This document shows, one piece after another, positions 33,490 to 42,495 of a stretch of 64,000 nucleotides of DNA. Position numbers and translations under genes: made by a program. Position 1 is the first letter of the stretch. Each line of letters begins with the position of its first letter. The notes below the pieces were generated by a model. That model did not search any database, was not told the origin of the DNA, and was given only the letters and a program-made list of their open reading frames with translations. This DNA comes from Bacteroidales bacterium (GTDB lineage: Bacteria > Bacteroidota > Bacteroidia > Bacteroidales > UBA10428), in assembly GCA_016934395.1 (NCBI GenBank), contig JAFGSZ010000068.1, forward strand, positions 1-64,000. Direction: 5' to 3'.

Positions 33490-34243
33490 TGATAATTTTA
33501 TTAATAGTTAATAACCTTGGCTTAAAGTTATTATATTTTAATTTGTTATCCAGAAGAATTCTTCCAATACAATATTTGCTCATGTTATTCGGAGCTATGC
33601 CATAGTCGTGTATAAATAATTTTTCAAGAACAGAATTTGCAAACGCTCCGTCGCGCTTAATTTCGGCGATGGCTAAATTAGATAAAGCAGCCTTATATCC
33701 GTTAAATTCGAAATTCAGATTATAATCCAGGGTAATGCGTTCTGTTAGAGCTTTGTTGACTAATGTAATTCGGTTAAATAAAGTCAGAATTTTTGGTTCA
33801 AGCTGGTCCGCAACCAGAGGAGTATTATCCTCAATAAATTTCTTTGAATCTATGCTTAAATTTAATTCTATCCCGTTTGTTTCGATACGATCTTTAATGG
33901 TGCGACCGTTTTTTGTTTTATATTTTATTTCAAGAAAACTGACCTGAGTGGAATCATATTCCCGGAACCGGACTTTATAACGGTTCATTTTTCCATTATG
34001 ATGGTCAAGATAAAGCTTATCCCGGAAAGTATCGAAATATAAAGATTTATAACTGAAATTTCGATATCCGTTTACTACCAGTATGTAATAATCCGAAATA
34101 ATCTTTTCCAGGATATCGGGCAGGAGTTTACTGCTGAATACAAATTTTGTATCTACCCTGTCCATCATCTTTACGCTATCCATTTTTTCCAGCGTAATGG
34201 GTTCAAATAAATCGGATATTTTATTAAAAGAATTCAATAGCAA
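33479..34243 (-). CDS. VTC-domain protein (polyphosphate polymerase-like)
   Basis: 254 residues with no membrane segment. The VTC tunnel fold is indicated by RVDTKFVFS, NRYKVRFREY, and VSFLEIKYKTKNGRTIKDR, which supply the basic phosphate-binding residues and the Glu of the metal site. In yeast, Vtc4 makes polyphosphate with this domain; bacterial relatives are mostly uncharacterised. It overlaps the DUF4956 gene, so the pair may form a membrane complex that makes, senses or transports a phosphate polymer. That function is inference. Confidence 0.85.
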   Translation of the reverse strand: MLLNSFNKISDLFEPITLEKMDSVKMMDRVDTKFVFSSKLLPDILEKIISDYYILVVNGYRNFSYKSLYFDTFRDKLYLDHHNGKMNRYKVRFREYDSTQVSFLEIKYKTKNGRTIKDRIETNGIELNLSIDSKKFIEDNTPLVADQLEPKILTLFNRITLVNKALTERITLDYNLNFEFNGYKAALSNLAIAEIKRDGAFANSVLEKLFIHDYGIAPNNMSKYCIGRILLDNKLKYNNFKPRLLTINKIINDA

Positions 34244-34248
34244 TAATT

Positions 34249-34653
34249 TTATGGAATGAATTCGTATTCGTATGTTTTTTTAGAAATCAGCGTATTTTTT
34301 GAATTATACACTTTTTTTGATGTTCGCAATTTTTCATCATAAGTATATACCACAGTTTCAACTATGTTTCCGTCTTTATCCAGATACACTTCTTTTATTT
34401 TGTCGTTATTGACATTGTAGGTATACTTTATATGTTTCTGGAACTTACCATCCTTATCATAATCCATTATTTCGATGGTATTACCAAGGGTATCGAATTT
34501 TTCATAAAGTTGTAGCACCTTTTTATTATCTGATAAATGGTTCCATGTTTTTTTTGAATAAACATCAAATTTCCTGATTTCTTTGGCAGATTGTGAAAAC
34601 GCAGAGCCTGATAACAGGAAACAAAAAATTAACAGAATAAATTTTATTTTCAT
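34249..34653 (-). CDS. Small secreted repeat protein, unknown function
   Basis: 134 residues with a clear signal peptide (ends SAFSQ). The mature part is a run of short Tyr-rich repeats, such as YDKDGKFQKHIKYTY followed by YLDKDGNIVETVVYTY, resembling the beta-strand repeats of YD/RHS or MORN-like proteins. It is 5 bp upstream of the VTC gene and its start overlaps the end of the previous gene, so it is part of the same operon. I cannot assign a function. Confidence 0.75.
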   Translation of the reverse strand: MKIKFILLIFCFLLSGSAFSQSAKEIRKFDVYSKKTWNHLSDNKKVLQLYEKFDTLGNTIEIMDYDKDGKFQKHIKYTYNVNNDKIKEVYLDKDGNIVETVVYTYDEKLRTSKKVYNSKNTLISKKTYEYEFIP

Positions 34654-35390
34654 TACTTTATAATTACAATATCGTCTATAATAATATTTTCATAATTATT
34701 GTTAATGGTTACGGTTTTTTTAACCGGTATCAGTTGACGGACAGACGGATGATCCAGATTTTCTGACAACGCATAAATTGTATATGTTCCTTTTACAAGG
34801 TTATTAAACTGAAACGTGCCATCATAGCTTGTTCTTACATCATCGAAAAATACCGGATCGTTTCCGTAGATAATATATACTCTTTCATCGGGTCCGTAAT
34901 AGGTATCTAAAAGTGTGGTAAGTTCAAGATCATAATCCAGTACAAACACTTTACCTGTTATACTTGCAAAACCTTCATCATAATCACCGGTTTCAATAAC
35001 AATAAGGTCTTCAAGTTCAATTTCCTGATGATTTTTTGTGATATTCACGGTTTGTTTTACCGGTACTTTTATAATACTTTCACTATTGGTATCAATTGAA
35101 TATACAAAGATTGTATAAGTTCCTTGCTGTAAATATTCAAATTGAAAACTCCCATCATAGTTGGTTTTAAAGCGGTCATCGTAAATTTCCCCTTCACCGT
35201 AAACAATATAAACATCTTCTTCCGGCTTATAATATTCATTAATTACCGAAGTAAATGTGTTATTAAATGTTTTTGAATATACTTTTCCCTTTATTGTGGA
35301 GCTTCCCCCTTCACCTTCTTCCACAGAACAATTTACAAATAATGTTGCAAGAAAGAATATCCATAAAATAACCCTAAAGAGACCTGTCAT
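34653..35390 (-). CDS. Lipoprotein with two tandem carboxypeptidase-regulatory-like domains
   Basis: 245 residues. Lipobox LFVNC around residue 21. The mature part consists of two ~105-residue copies of the same domain: IKGKVYSKTF with YDGSFQFEYLQQGTYTIFV, and ITGKVFVLDY with YDGTFQFNNLVKGTYTIYA. Each is an Ig-like CarboxypepD_reg fold with an inserted YxVYG segment (DVYIVYGEG, RVYIIYGND). First gene of the VTC operon. Likely a cell-envelope scaffold or binding protein; the ligand is unknown. Confidence 0.8.
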   Translation of the reverse strand: MTGLFRVILWIFFLATLFVNCSVEEGEGGSSTIKGKVYSKTFNNTFTSVINEYYKPEEDVYIVYGEGEIYDDRFKTNYDGSFQFEYLQQGTYTIFVYSIDTNSESIIKVPVKQTVNITKNHQEIELEDLIVIETGDYDEGFASITGKVFVLDYDLELTTLLDTYYGPDERVYIIYGNDPVFFDDVRTSYDGTFQFNNLVKGTYTIYALSENLDHPSVRQLIPVKKTVTINNNYENIIIDDIVIIK

Positions 35391-35512
35391 AAAACTGAAA
35401 TTTAATTTGTGTTACTAAAAACGATAAAAATAAGCTTTTAATATTTATAATATAGCGGGTTTTAAGCGAAATGACATGTTGAGTCATTTTACTGTGAATA
35501 CGAATAAATTGT

Positions 35513-35520
35513 TACATTTG
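35513..35520 (+). promoter_or_regulatory. Putative -7 element (TACATTTG) of the rubredoxin gene
   Basis: TACATTTG followed by C is a good match to TAnnTTTG, 27 nt before the rubredoxin ATG. It lies inside the longer track ORF, which argues against the upstream start at 35476. Confidence 0.55.
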
Positions 35521-35547
35521 CATTTTTGTATTTATAAACTTTCAATT

Positions 35548-35709
35548 ATGATTAAATACCAGTGTACAATATGTGGTTACATTTACGATCCGGCAGAAGG
35601 GGATCCGGATGGGGGTATTGATCCGGGAACCCCTTTTGAAGACATCCCTGATGACTGGATATGCCCGGTTTGCGGCGTATCAAAAGAAGATTTTGAACCG
35701 GTAGAATAA
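35548..35709 (+). CDS. Rubredoxin
   Basis: A 53-residue one-iron electron carrier. Fe is held by two Cys pairs, CTICGY and CPVCGVS. The core [20 protein letters not shown] and DDWICP are standard. The track begins at 35476, but the ATG at 35548 gives the normal rubredoxin length and follows a -7 box. It probably serves in detoxifying oxygen or peroxide in an anaerobe or microaerophile; no redox partner gene is adjacent. Confidence 0.95.
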   Translation: MIKYQCTICGYIYDPAEGDPDGGIDPGTPFEDIPDDWICPVCGVSKEDFEPVE

Positions 35710-35721
35710 CAGAACATTCTT

Positions 35722-35757
35722 ACCTGAAATATATCCCTTACATCAGGTTTTTTAATT
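35722..35757 (+). terminator. Intrinsic terminator after rubredoxin
   Basis: acctga / tcaggt stem (6 bp, 15-nt loop) followed by a T-rich run. It ends against the convergent pepD gene, whose stop lies in the T-run. Confidence 0.55.
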
Positions 35758-37215
35758 TTTTGGAATGTTTTGCAAAACATCCAGCAATAATTTCCAGAAT
35801 TTTTCTGTTGATTTAATATGTATTCTTTCGTCTGGTGAATGCGCTCCCTTAATGGTGGGGCCAAAAGAGATCATATCCAGATCGGGGTACTTTTCAAGAA
35901 ATAAGCCACATTCCAAACCTGCATGGATTGCTCTCACAGCCGGTTTTTCTTTAAATAAGCCTGTATAACTTTTTTCTGTTATCCTGAGGATTTCTGAGTC
36001 GGTATCGGGAGTCCAGCCAGGATAACCATCGGTGTGTTTTATTGCTGCTCCGGCAAGATTAAATACGCTTCTTACCTGATTGGCAATATTTATTTTGGAT
36101 GAATCTGCAGAGCTTCGCTGACTTGTTGTAATTTCTATTGTTGAAGGATCTATAAATTTAATGGAAGCCAGGTTGGTCGAAGTTTCAACCAGACCGGGTA
36201 TATCTTTGCTCATGGCAACAATTCCATGCGGACAGGCATACAAACCGTTCAGCAGTTTTTTAATAGATTTATTTGTCAGAACACTTTGTACGGGTTCTGC
36301 CACCGGCTCAATTAAAATTTTTAATCCGGGTTCATTTTGTTTATGTTCTGCTTCGATTATTGCTACTTGTTTGTGGAAAAGGTCGAGAAAAGCCTTGGCT
36401 GATTTTTCAACAACCACAACTACAGCCTTTGCTTCTCGCGGTATGGCGTTTCTAAGGTTACCCCCGGACATGGTATTTAAAAAATATTTTTCTTCCTGCC
36501 TTACAGACCAAAGTATCCGGTTTAATATTTTAATCGAATTACCGCGGAATCTATGAATATCATCTCCTGAATGACCACCTGACAAACCGGAAATGTTAAT
36601 TTCATACACCAGACCATTTGCAGGCGCTTTTTTTCTTTTACAAGGCAGGGTAATAAGCGTATCTATTCCCCCGGCTGATCCGATGAACAATTCGCCTTCA
36701 TCTTCAGAATCAAGATTGATTAAAATTTTACTTTTAAAAAAGCCTGGCTGTAAGTTAAATGCACCGGTTAAGCCGGTTTCTTCATCTACAGTAAATAAAC
36801 ATTCAATTGGACCGTGTTTAATGGTATTATCTGATAATAAAGCCAGCTGTGCGGCTATTCCAATCCCATTATCCGCACCCAGTGTTGTACCTTTGGCTTT
36901 AATCCATTCCCCTTCAATAAAAGGCTGAATAGGGTCAACTTCGAAATTAAAATCCAGATCACTGTTTTTTTCACACACCATATCAATGTGACTTTGCAAT
37001 AAAACAGGCCTGAGATTCTCATATTCCGGACTTGCCGGTTTGCTTATCAGAACATTCCCGATTTCATCTCTCTTCGTTTCAAGATTTAATTCTTTTCCAA
37101 ATTTCAACAGATAATTTCTGATTTTCTCTTCTTTTTTAGAAGGTCTCGGAATTTTACAGATTTCTTCAAAATATTTCCAGATAATTGTTGGTTCTAATTT
37201 CTGAAGTTGATTCAT
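35752..37215 (-). CDS. pepD: Aminoacyl-histidine dipeptidase (M20 family, PepD)
   Basis: A 487-residue cytosolic zinc dipeptidase for Xaa-His and other dipeptides. Zinc ligands and catalytic residues are visible in LLQSHIDMVCEKN (His, Asp), LGADNGIG (bridging Asp), DEETGLTGA (catalytic Glu, ligand) and the C-terminal HAGLECGLF (His). The lid domain contains the typical SGLSGGHSGDDIH. Length and motif order match PepD/carnosinase. Monocistronic. Confidence 0.95.
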   Translation of the reverse strand: MNQLQKLEPTIIWKYFEEICKIPRPSKKEEKIRNYLLKFGKELNLETKRDEIGNVLISKPASPEYENLRPVLLQSHIDMVCEKNSDLDFNFEVDPIQPFIEGEWIKAKGTTLGADNGIGIAAQLALLSDNTIKHGPIECLFTVDEETGLTGAFNLQPGFFKSKILINLDSEDEGELFIGSAGGIDTLITLPCKRKKAPANGLVYEINISGLSGGHSGDDIHRFRGNSIKILNRILWSVRQEEKYFLNTMSGGNLRNAIPREAKAVVVVVEKSAKAFLDLFHKQVAIIEAEHKQNEPGLKILIEPVAEPVQSVLTNKSIKKLLNGLYACPHGIVAMSKDIPGLVETSTNLASIKFIDPSTIEITTSQRSSADSSKINIANQVRSVFNLAGAAIKHTDGYPGWTPDTDSEILRITEKSYTGLFKEKPAVRAIHAGLECGLFLEKYPDLDMISFGPTIKGAHSPDERIHIKSTEKFWKLLLDVLQNIPKN

Positions 37216-37445
37216 GTTTGAATAGTTAATTATATTTTTAAACCACTAAATTATGTATATTCAGTTTCAAAATAAAAATAATTCTGAATAAGATAAATTA
37301 AATCTTTTTATTTTAAGAGTAAAAGAGTTTTAAATAAAATACATAGCAGTTGTATTTCTATTTTAACTTTTAAAGTAATATATTTTTAAGGTGTTTTCAA
37401 TATAGGAATGTTGAAAGCTAATTTTTATTATGAAATATTATTTGC

Positions 37446-37503
37446 TACTTTCGCTTGCCTGAGCATAAAAGGAAAGCTTATGTATCCGTTCACACTATGC
37501 TGA
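37446..37503 (+). promoter_or_regulatory. Candidate -7 box and 7-codon leader ORF before the SLC13 gene
   Basis: TACTTTCG (37446-37453) resembles a -7 box. Downstream an ATG at 37480, preceded by aaaggaaag, opens MYPFTLC and stops at TGA (37501-37503), overlapping the SLC13 start ATG at 37497. The overlap would allow coupled translation. It may be chance; the leader is very short. Confidence 0.3.
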
Positions 37504-39275
37504 CATTCGACATTATACTTGTTTTTTTTGTCCTTATATTCATTCTTATTTCACTATATAGGGAAATTCTTGGCCCGGCCTTTACTTTTCTTATAGCCAT
37601 AATTATTCTTGGAATCTTCGGAATACTTACTCCAACAGAGATCATTCAGGGATTTGCCAATGAACAGGTTGCTGTGGTTATTATGCTGCTATTATTAGGA
37701 GATATTATCAGAAGAACTTCGGTTATAGAGAACGTATTCGACCGGTTGTTCCGCTATGCTAAAAGTTATAAGGGGTTTTTAACCCGAATGATGGTGATAG
37801 TATCTACTTTTTCTGCTTTTCTTAATAATACTCCGCTGGTTGCCATTATGATGCCCTATGTACATTCATGGTGTAAACGAAATGATTATTCACCGTCCAA
37901 ATTTTTAATTCCGCTTTCGTATGCTGCCATTCTGGGTGGTTCGGTAACATTAATAGGAACCTCAACAAACCTGATTGTTAATGGATTGTGGGTAGAACAG
38001 AATCTTTACCCTGGGGTTAAATCACTGCAGATTTTTGATTTTGCTGCTGTCGGTATTCCTATGGTTTTGTTCGGCACATTATATATTTTGTTTTTCGGAC
38101 ATAAAAAACTTCCGGATAAAGCCGATGCTCTGGATATGTTTAAAAACCAGTCGCGCGAATATTTTATTGAAGCAAAAGTTAAAAAAAATTCACGACTGAT
38201 CGGTAAAACTGTTGATGAAGCAGGATTAAGCAATGTAAAGGGATTAATCCTGGTGGAAATATTGCGAAGATCGTTTCGGATTTCACCCATGGCCCCCGAA
38301 ATAGTACTTGATCATGGCGATGTGCTTGTTTTTGCCGGTGAAACAGAGAATATTGCAGATTTGATAAACTCAGATTCCGGACTTTTAATCCCCGAGATGG
38401 GCATGCTTTCAAAAATTAAAAATGCCCAGGTAATCGAAGTAGTCGTATCGCAGAATTCACCATTAATTAACAAAACACTAAAAGAATTTAATTTCAGAAG
38501 CAGATACGATGCTGCGGTTCTGGCAATTCACAGGAATGGTGAAAAGATTGAAGAAAAGATCGGAAATGTAAATCTGCGGGCCGGCGATGTGTTGTTGCTT
38601 TATTCAGGTGAAGATTTTGCGAACAGGACGATGAACACCCAGGATTTTTATTTTATCTCAAAAATCAGGGATTTCAGAAAGCTGGAATGGTATAAAATTC
38701 TGCTGCTATTTGGCGGAACTGCTATGGCGATTTTGCTGTCTGCCTTTCACATTATTTCACTTTTTATGGGATTGCTGATTGTTATCGTTGCATCCCTGGC
38801 CCTTGATATTACCAAACCAAAAGAATTGCCAAAAAGTATTGATTATAACCTGGCGCTGATTATTGTAATGTCACTTGCATTGGGTACCGCCATGATCAAA
38901 TCGGGAGCTGCTCTGCTTATTGCAAACATCCTGATCACCATATTTATGCCCATGGGAAAAGTAGGTCTGTTGTTTGGCACTTATCTGATCACTACGTTTC
39001 TGGCTGCCTATATTACCAATAAAGCAGCTGTAGGTATTATTTTCCCTATTGCTATTTCTATTGCTCATAACCTTGATATTAACGCCATACCATTTGTATT
39101 GACAGTTTCTTATGCTGCCGCAGCCAATTTTATGACGCCTATCGGATATCAGACCAACCTGATGGTTTATGGGCCAGGCGGATATTCATTTAAAGATTTT
39201 TTTAAAATTGGATTTCCACTTACAATTATTTATATGATTACAACGGTAGCCATTTTATCACTCATATACTTTTAA
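37497..39275 (+). CDS. SLC13/DASS-family Na+-coupled anion transporter with RCK_C domains
   Basis: 592 residues from the ATG at 37497; the track start 37455 is a TTG next to a promoter-like box and adds 14 non-hydrophobic residues. About five helices, then two soluble RCK_C (TrkA-C) domains at roughly residues 195-365 (for example NSRLIGKTVDEAGLSNVKGL and NSPLINKTLKEFNF), then six more helices. SLC13 signatures include SAFLNNTPLVAIMMP and GTSTNLIVNG. Such proteins carry sulfate or dicarboxylates. The cysQ gene 3 bp later suggests sulfate, by inference. Confidence 0.88.
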   Translation: MLTFDIILVFFVLIFILISLYREILGPAFTFLIAIIILGIFGILTPTEIIQGFANEQVAVVIMLLLLGDIIRRTSVIENVFDRLFRYAKSYKGFLTRMMVIVSTFSAFLNNTPLVAIMMPYVHSWCKRNDYSPSKFLIPLSYAAILGGSVTLIGTSTNLIVNGLWVEQNLYPGVKSLQIFDFAAVGIPMVLFGTLYILFFGHKKLPDKADALDMFKNQSREYFIEAKVKKNSRLIGKTVDEAGLSNVKGLILVEILRRSFRISPMAPEIVLDHGDVLVFAGETENIADLINSDSGLLIPEMGMLSKIKNAQVIEVVVSQNSPLINKTLKEFNFRSRYDAAVLAIHRNGEKIEEKIGNVNLRAGDVLLLYSGEDFANRTMNTQDFYFISKIRDFRKLEWYKILLLFGGTAMAILLSAFHIISLFMGLLIVIVASLALDITKPKELPKSIDYNLALIIVMSLALGTAMIKSGAALLIANILITIFMPMGKVGLLFGTYLITTFLAAYITNKAAVGIIFPIAISIAHNLDINAIPFVLTVSYAAAANFMTPIGYQTNLMVYGPGGYSFKDFFKIGFPLTIIYMITTVAILSLIYF

Positions 39276-39278
39276 ATT

Positions 39279-40097
39279 TTGGATATTAATTTACATGAAC
39301 TCCTTTTTAATTCAATTTATGCTGCGCTTAGCGCAGGAGAGAAAATCATTGAAGTATATAACAGCAGTGATTTTGAGATACAGATGAAATCCGACAGGTC
39401 ACCGCTTACTCTTGCTGATATTCGTGCCCATCAGATTATAAAGGAAATTTTAAAAAAAACTAGACTCCCCTTATTGAGTGAAGAAGGGGCAGATATTCCA
39501 TATGATGAACGAAAGCTCTGGGAAACATTTTGGATTGTTGATCCTGTGGACGGGACCAAGGAATTTATAAAACGAAACGATGAATTTACGGTAAATATTG
39601 CCTTATTAATGAACCGTAAACCAAAGCTGGGTGTAATTTATGCCCCGGTACTTAAAGAATTGTATTTTACAGATCCGGTATCCGGCGCCTATAAAATTGG
39701 AAATATTGACTTGAAAGGTTTAGAAGATTTAAAAGATATTCAGGCTATAATAAATAATGCTGTTACATTACCTGTAGATAAACCTAAAGATAATTACTGT
39801 GTAGCGGTCAGCAGATCTCATCTTTCTTTTTTTACAAAACGGTTTATAAAAAAATTAAAAAGAGAACATCCCCGGTTAGAAATTATCTCAGCAGGAAGCA
39901 GTCTTAAGTTGTGCATGATTGCTGAAGGTGTGGCAGATATTTATCCGAGGTTCGGCCCTACCATGGAATGGGATATAGCTGCCGGACATGCACTGATTCT
40001 TGCAACCGGCGGTTCAATAAAGGAGATGAAAACCAATATCGAAATGGAATACAACAAACCAGAGTTGTTAAATCCCTGGTTTGTTGCAATTAAATAA
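39279..40097 (+). CDS. cysQ: 3'(2'),5'-bisphosphate nucleotidase CysQ
   Basis: 272 residues, Mg2+/Li+-sensitive phosphatase of the inositol-monophosphatase fold. It turns PAP into AMP and keeps sulfate assimilation or sulfotransfer running. Metal ligands are seen in SEEGAD, DPVDGTKEFI and EWDIAAGHA. The start appears to be the TTG at 39279: a stop (TAA) stands directly upstream in frame, and the first internal ATG would delete essential N-terminal sequence. It directly follows the SLC13 gene with a 3-nt gap, so the two are one operon. Confidence 0.93.
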   Translation: MDINLHELLFNSIYAALSAGEKIIEVYNSSDFEIQMKSDRSPLTLADIRAHQIIKEILKKTRLPLLSEEGADIPYDERKLWETFWIVDPVDGTKEFIKRNDEFTVNIALLMNRKPKLGVIYAPVLKELYFTDPVSGAYKIGNIDLKGLEDLKDIQAIINNAVTLPVDKPKDNYCVAVSRSHLSFFTKRFIKKLKREHPRLEIISAGSSLKLCMIAEGVADIYPRFGPTMEWDIAAGHALILATGGSIKEMKTNIEMEYNKPELLNPWFVAIK

Positions 40098-40139
40098 TGA
40101 TTTCTTACTAAGACAGTTTTTACGAATTATAGAAAACAT

Positions 40140-41225
40140 CTAATCTATAAGTTTTACACTGCCATATTTTGTGGTTATACTTACTTTTGATGTAGTTTTT
40201 TCATTATCACCCACAATGCCGTATACCTTCATTTCCGTATTTTCCTGAATGCGGTTAACCTTCCCGCTATCGGGAATATAAATTTTCGCATAATTGGCTT
40301 CGCCATTAATCTTATAGGATGCATTTTTATCGACTCCGATTTTATAATTCCCATACCGGTTTTCAATTTTTATTTCTTCAAATTCAGGCGGCATGTAACC
40401 TATTTTTACATCACTATATGCTGTTTCCATAATCAGTTTATCGGTAACTTCATCAAACTTAAAATTTGAATAAGCAGAGGTCGTTACAAAATTATTAAGT
40501 TTTCCGATCTGGTAAGTATCGTATTTAGATTCAGAAACAATAGAACTGCCAACATCTCCAAATACCTTTGAATATTTGCTTAGTACTACCAGCGCTTTGC
40601 TTTTTGTAATTTCAATCTTTGAATATTTCAAATTCAGTTTCAGCCATTTTCCTTCATCCACTGTTGCATTGGAATAGGCCAGGGTGATGGTTGATAACGG
40701 TTTTTCGCTCTTACTGTTGATTATATGCGCTTTCAGGTTACCATATTTTATCTCAATATTTGTTGTGGAAACTAATTCATTAATAAAAGCATTTCCATAT
40801 TTCACATAAAGATCTAACGGAACCGTTTTTGGCATGTTCACAGAATAATTAATTTCAATATTCTTATCATTCATACTATTGCCCCAATTAAATTTTTTAC
40901 TGAAGTTTTCATCAATTTCAGTAACTGCCTTGATAAGATTATCCTGTTCACTAAAATTTACAGAAATATATTCCAGGATTTTATCTGCCTTTTCTTTATT
41001 AGACGATTTTACAATAATTTTCACTTCAATGGAAATAGAGTTCTGATCCCAGTCTTTTATATCCACATTGCCAAACTGGTTTTGTATTTCAAGCCGGGTA
41101 TTGGCATTCACTGAATATTTTTCCGAATAGTGTTTAGTATAATCGGTTGATTGGGCTTTTATTACAAGCCATCCTGAACATAAAAGGATAAGCAAGCTTG
41201 TGCTGAAAATAATTTTTTGTTTCAT
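40140..41225 (-). CDS. DUF4097-type adhesin-like secreted protein
   Basis: 361 residues; signal peptide ends VIKAQ. The rest is a right-handed beta-helix-like repeat of short strands (NQFGNVDIKDWDQNSI, KYGNAFINEL, YGNLKAHI, YGSVKLID), the pattern of DUF4097. These proteins often sit behind ECF sigma/anti-sigma pairs and are thought to be envelope-stress or structural factors. It follows the anti-sigma-like gene with 21 bp. The precise role is unknown. Confidence 0.8.
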   Translation of the reverse strand: MKQKIIFSTSLLILLCSGWLVIKAQSTDYTKHYSEKYSVNANTRLEIQNQFGNVDIKDWDQNSISIEVKIIVKSSNKEKADKILEYISVNFSEQDNLIKAVTEIDENFSKKFNWGNSMNDKNIEINYSVNMPKTVPLDLYVKYGNAFINELVSTTNIEIKYGNLKAHIINSKSEKPLSTITLAYSNATVDEGKWLKLNLKYSKIEITKSKALVVLSKYSKVFGDVGSSIVSESKYDTYQIGKLNNFVTTSAYSNFKFDEVTDKLIMETAYSDVKIGYMPPEFEEIKIENRYGNYKIGVDKNASYKINGEANYAKIYIPDSGKVNRIQENTEMKVYGIVGDNEKTTSKVSITTKYGSVKLID

Positions 41226-41246
41226 GGTACAGAAATTATAGTATTA

Positions 41247-41768
41247 TTAACTGTTTCGAATAGTAATATTTAATAAATTATTGGTGATCTCCAATTTTAA
41301 CTGATATTGATTTATAAGAGCATCAATAATTCTTTCGTCGTTAGGATGAAATTTAAGATCGTTTTTTACCTGTTCAATAGATCCGTCCATTTCTTTGAGT
41401 TCATTCAATACACTTGTTGTTATCTTGCTTTTACCTGCAAGGGGGTGATTCTTTATAGTTAGAATATTTTTATTAATCATGTTGTTATAATATTGCTCAA
41501 CTTCTAGTAATTCGCTATTTTGAGAAGTGATATTCAGGCTTTCTCCGGTAGCATTATAATTGAAAATTGATATGGTTAATGCCCCGGCTAATACAGCAAA
41601 TATTAAAATTGCAGCAGCAATGTTGTCCAGGCGTTTATACCATATTACCGAACGAGTTCCTGCCTTTACTAAAAGTTTATTTCTAAATCGCCGCATATGG
41701 CCGGCTGATGGTTCATCAGTATCAAGCAACTTTCGATTCTCTCTTATTAATTCTTCAAGTGTCTTCAT
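41247..41768 (-). CDS. Single-pass membrane protein, probable anti-sigma factor
   Basis: 173 residues: a cytoplasmic N-terminus of ~45 residues (EELIRENRKLLDTDEP), one membrane helix (IAAAILIFAVLAGALTISIF) and a periplasmic helical tail. No zinc-binding motif is seen. Its place directly after an ECF sigma gene (4-bp gap) is the main reason for calling it an anti-sigma factor. The sequence itself is not diagnostic. Confidence 0.7.
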   Translation of the reverse strand: MKTLEELIRENRKLLDTDEPSAGHMRRFRNKLLVKAGTRSVIWYKRLDNIAAAILIFAVLAGALTISIFNYNATGESLNITSQNSELLEVEQYYNNMINKNILTIKNHPLAGKSKITTSVLNELKEMDGSIEQVKNDLKFHPNDERIIDALINQYQLKLEITNNLLNITIRNS

Positions 41769-41772
41769 AATA

Positions 41773-42330
41773 TTATAAGTTCGTTTTCAAAAGTTCGTTG
41801 AGTTTTTGTTTTGCCCGGGTATACTGCGATCGTGAAGTAGAGCTGCTGATATTCAGTATTTCAGCAATTTCGTTATGGTCGAATCCTTCAAACAGATAAA
41901 GACTTAAAATTACCCTGTAGCCATCAGGCAACTGTTTTATCCCATTTTTAATCTGCGCTGCCATTTTCCGAATATCAGCATTATCTGTTTCGTAATCAGA
42001 AGACCTGTCGGGCATATCCTCATTAACCTCTTCAAAGACCGCTTTACGTTTTCTCAGGCTATCAATCGATTTATTGATTACAATTTTTTTAAGCCATGCG
42101 CCAAAACTTACCTCACCTTTGTAAGTATTTATATTTGAAAAAGCAGATAAAAACGAATCCTGCATTATTTCTTCAGCTTCCTGTGGGTTTTTCATTATTC
42201 GCAAACTTGTGTTATACATTGATTTATAGTATAACTTATACAATTTGAATTGCGATCTTGTGTTCCCTTCACTACATTCGTCAATCAGCTTTTGGTGAAT
42301 ATTCAAATATTTACCTTCTTTTTTTTTCAT
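41773..42330 (-). CDS. ECF-type RNA polymerase sigma factor
   Basis: 185 residues with both sigma-70 domains. Region 2 reads SLRIMKNPQEAEEIMQDSFLSAF, and region 4 holds LPDGYRVILSLYLFEGFDHNEIAEIL, followed by the recognition helix ISSSTSRSQYTRAKQKLNELL. It probably controls its own operon and DUF4097-type envelope genes. First gene of a three-gene minus-strand operon. Confidence 0.93.
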   Translation of the reverse strand: MKKKEGKYLNIHQKLIDECSEGNTRSQFKLYKLYYKSMYNTSLRIMKNPQEAEEIMQDSFLSAFSNINTYKGEVSFGAWLKKIVINKSIDSLRKRKAVFEEVNEDMPDRSSDYETDNADIRKMAAQIKNGIKQLPDGYRVILSLYLFEGFDHNEIAEILNISSSTSRSQYTRAKQKLNELLKTNL

Positions 42331-42495
42331 TAATAGACGCAGATAAATTTCAGGTGCTGCATTATATGAAAATAAATTTATGGATTTTTAGGAGATAATC
42401 GCCGTTAAGATCAAATATTGATTAAAAAGGATAAAAATACCCGGAATAATATAATACGAAATACCTGAAATTACCGGGGAGTTTATAACTGTATA

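Noticed and set aside
35476-35547. Upstream start of the rubredoxin ORF
   Set aside because: It would add 24 residues encoded across the predicted promoter; the ATG at 35548 gives the normal 53-residue protein.
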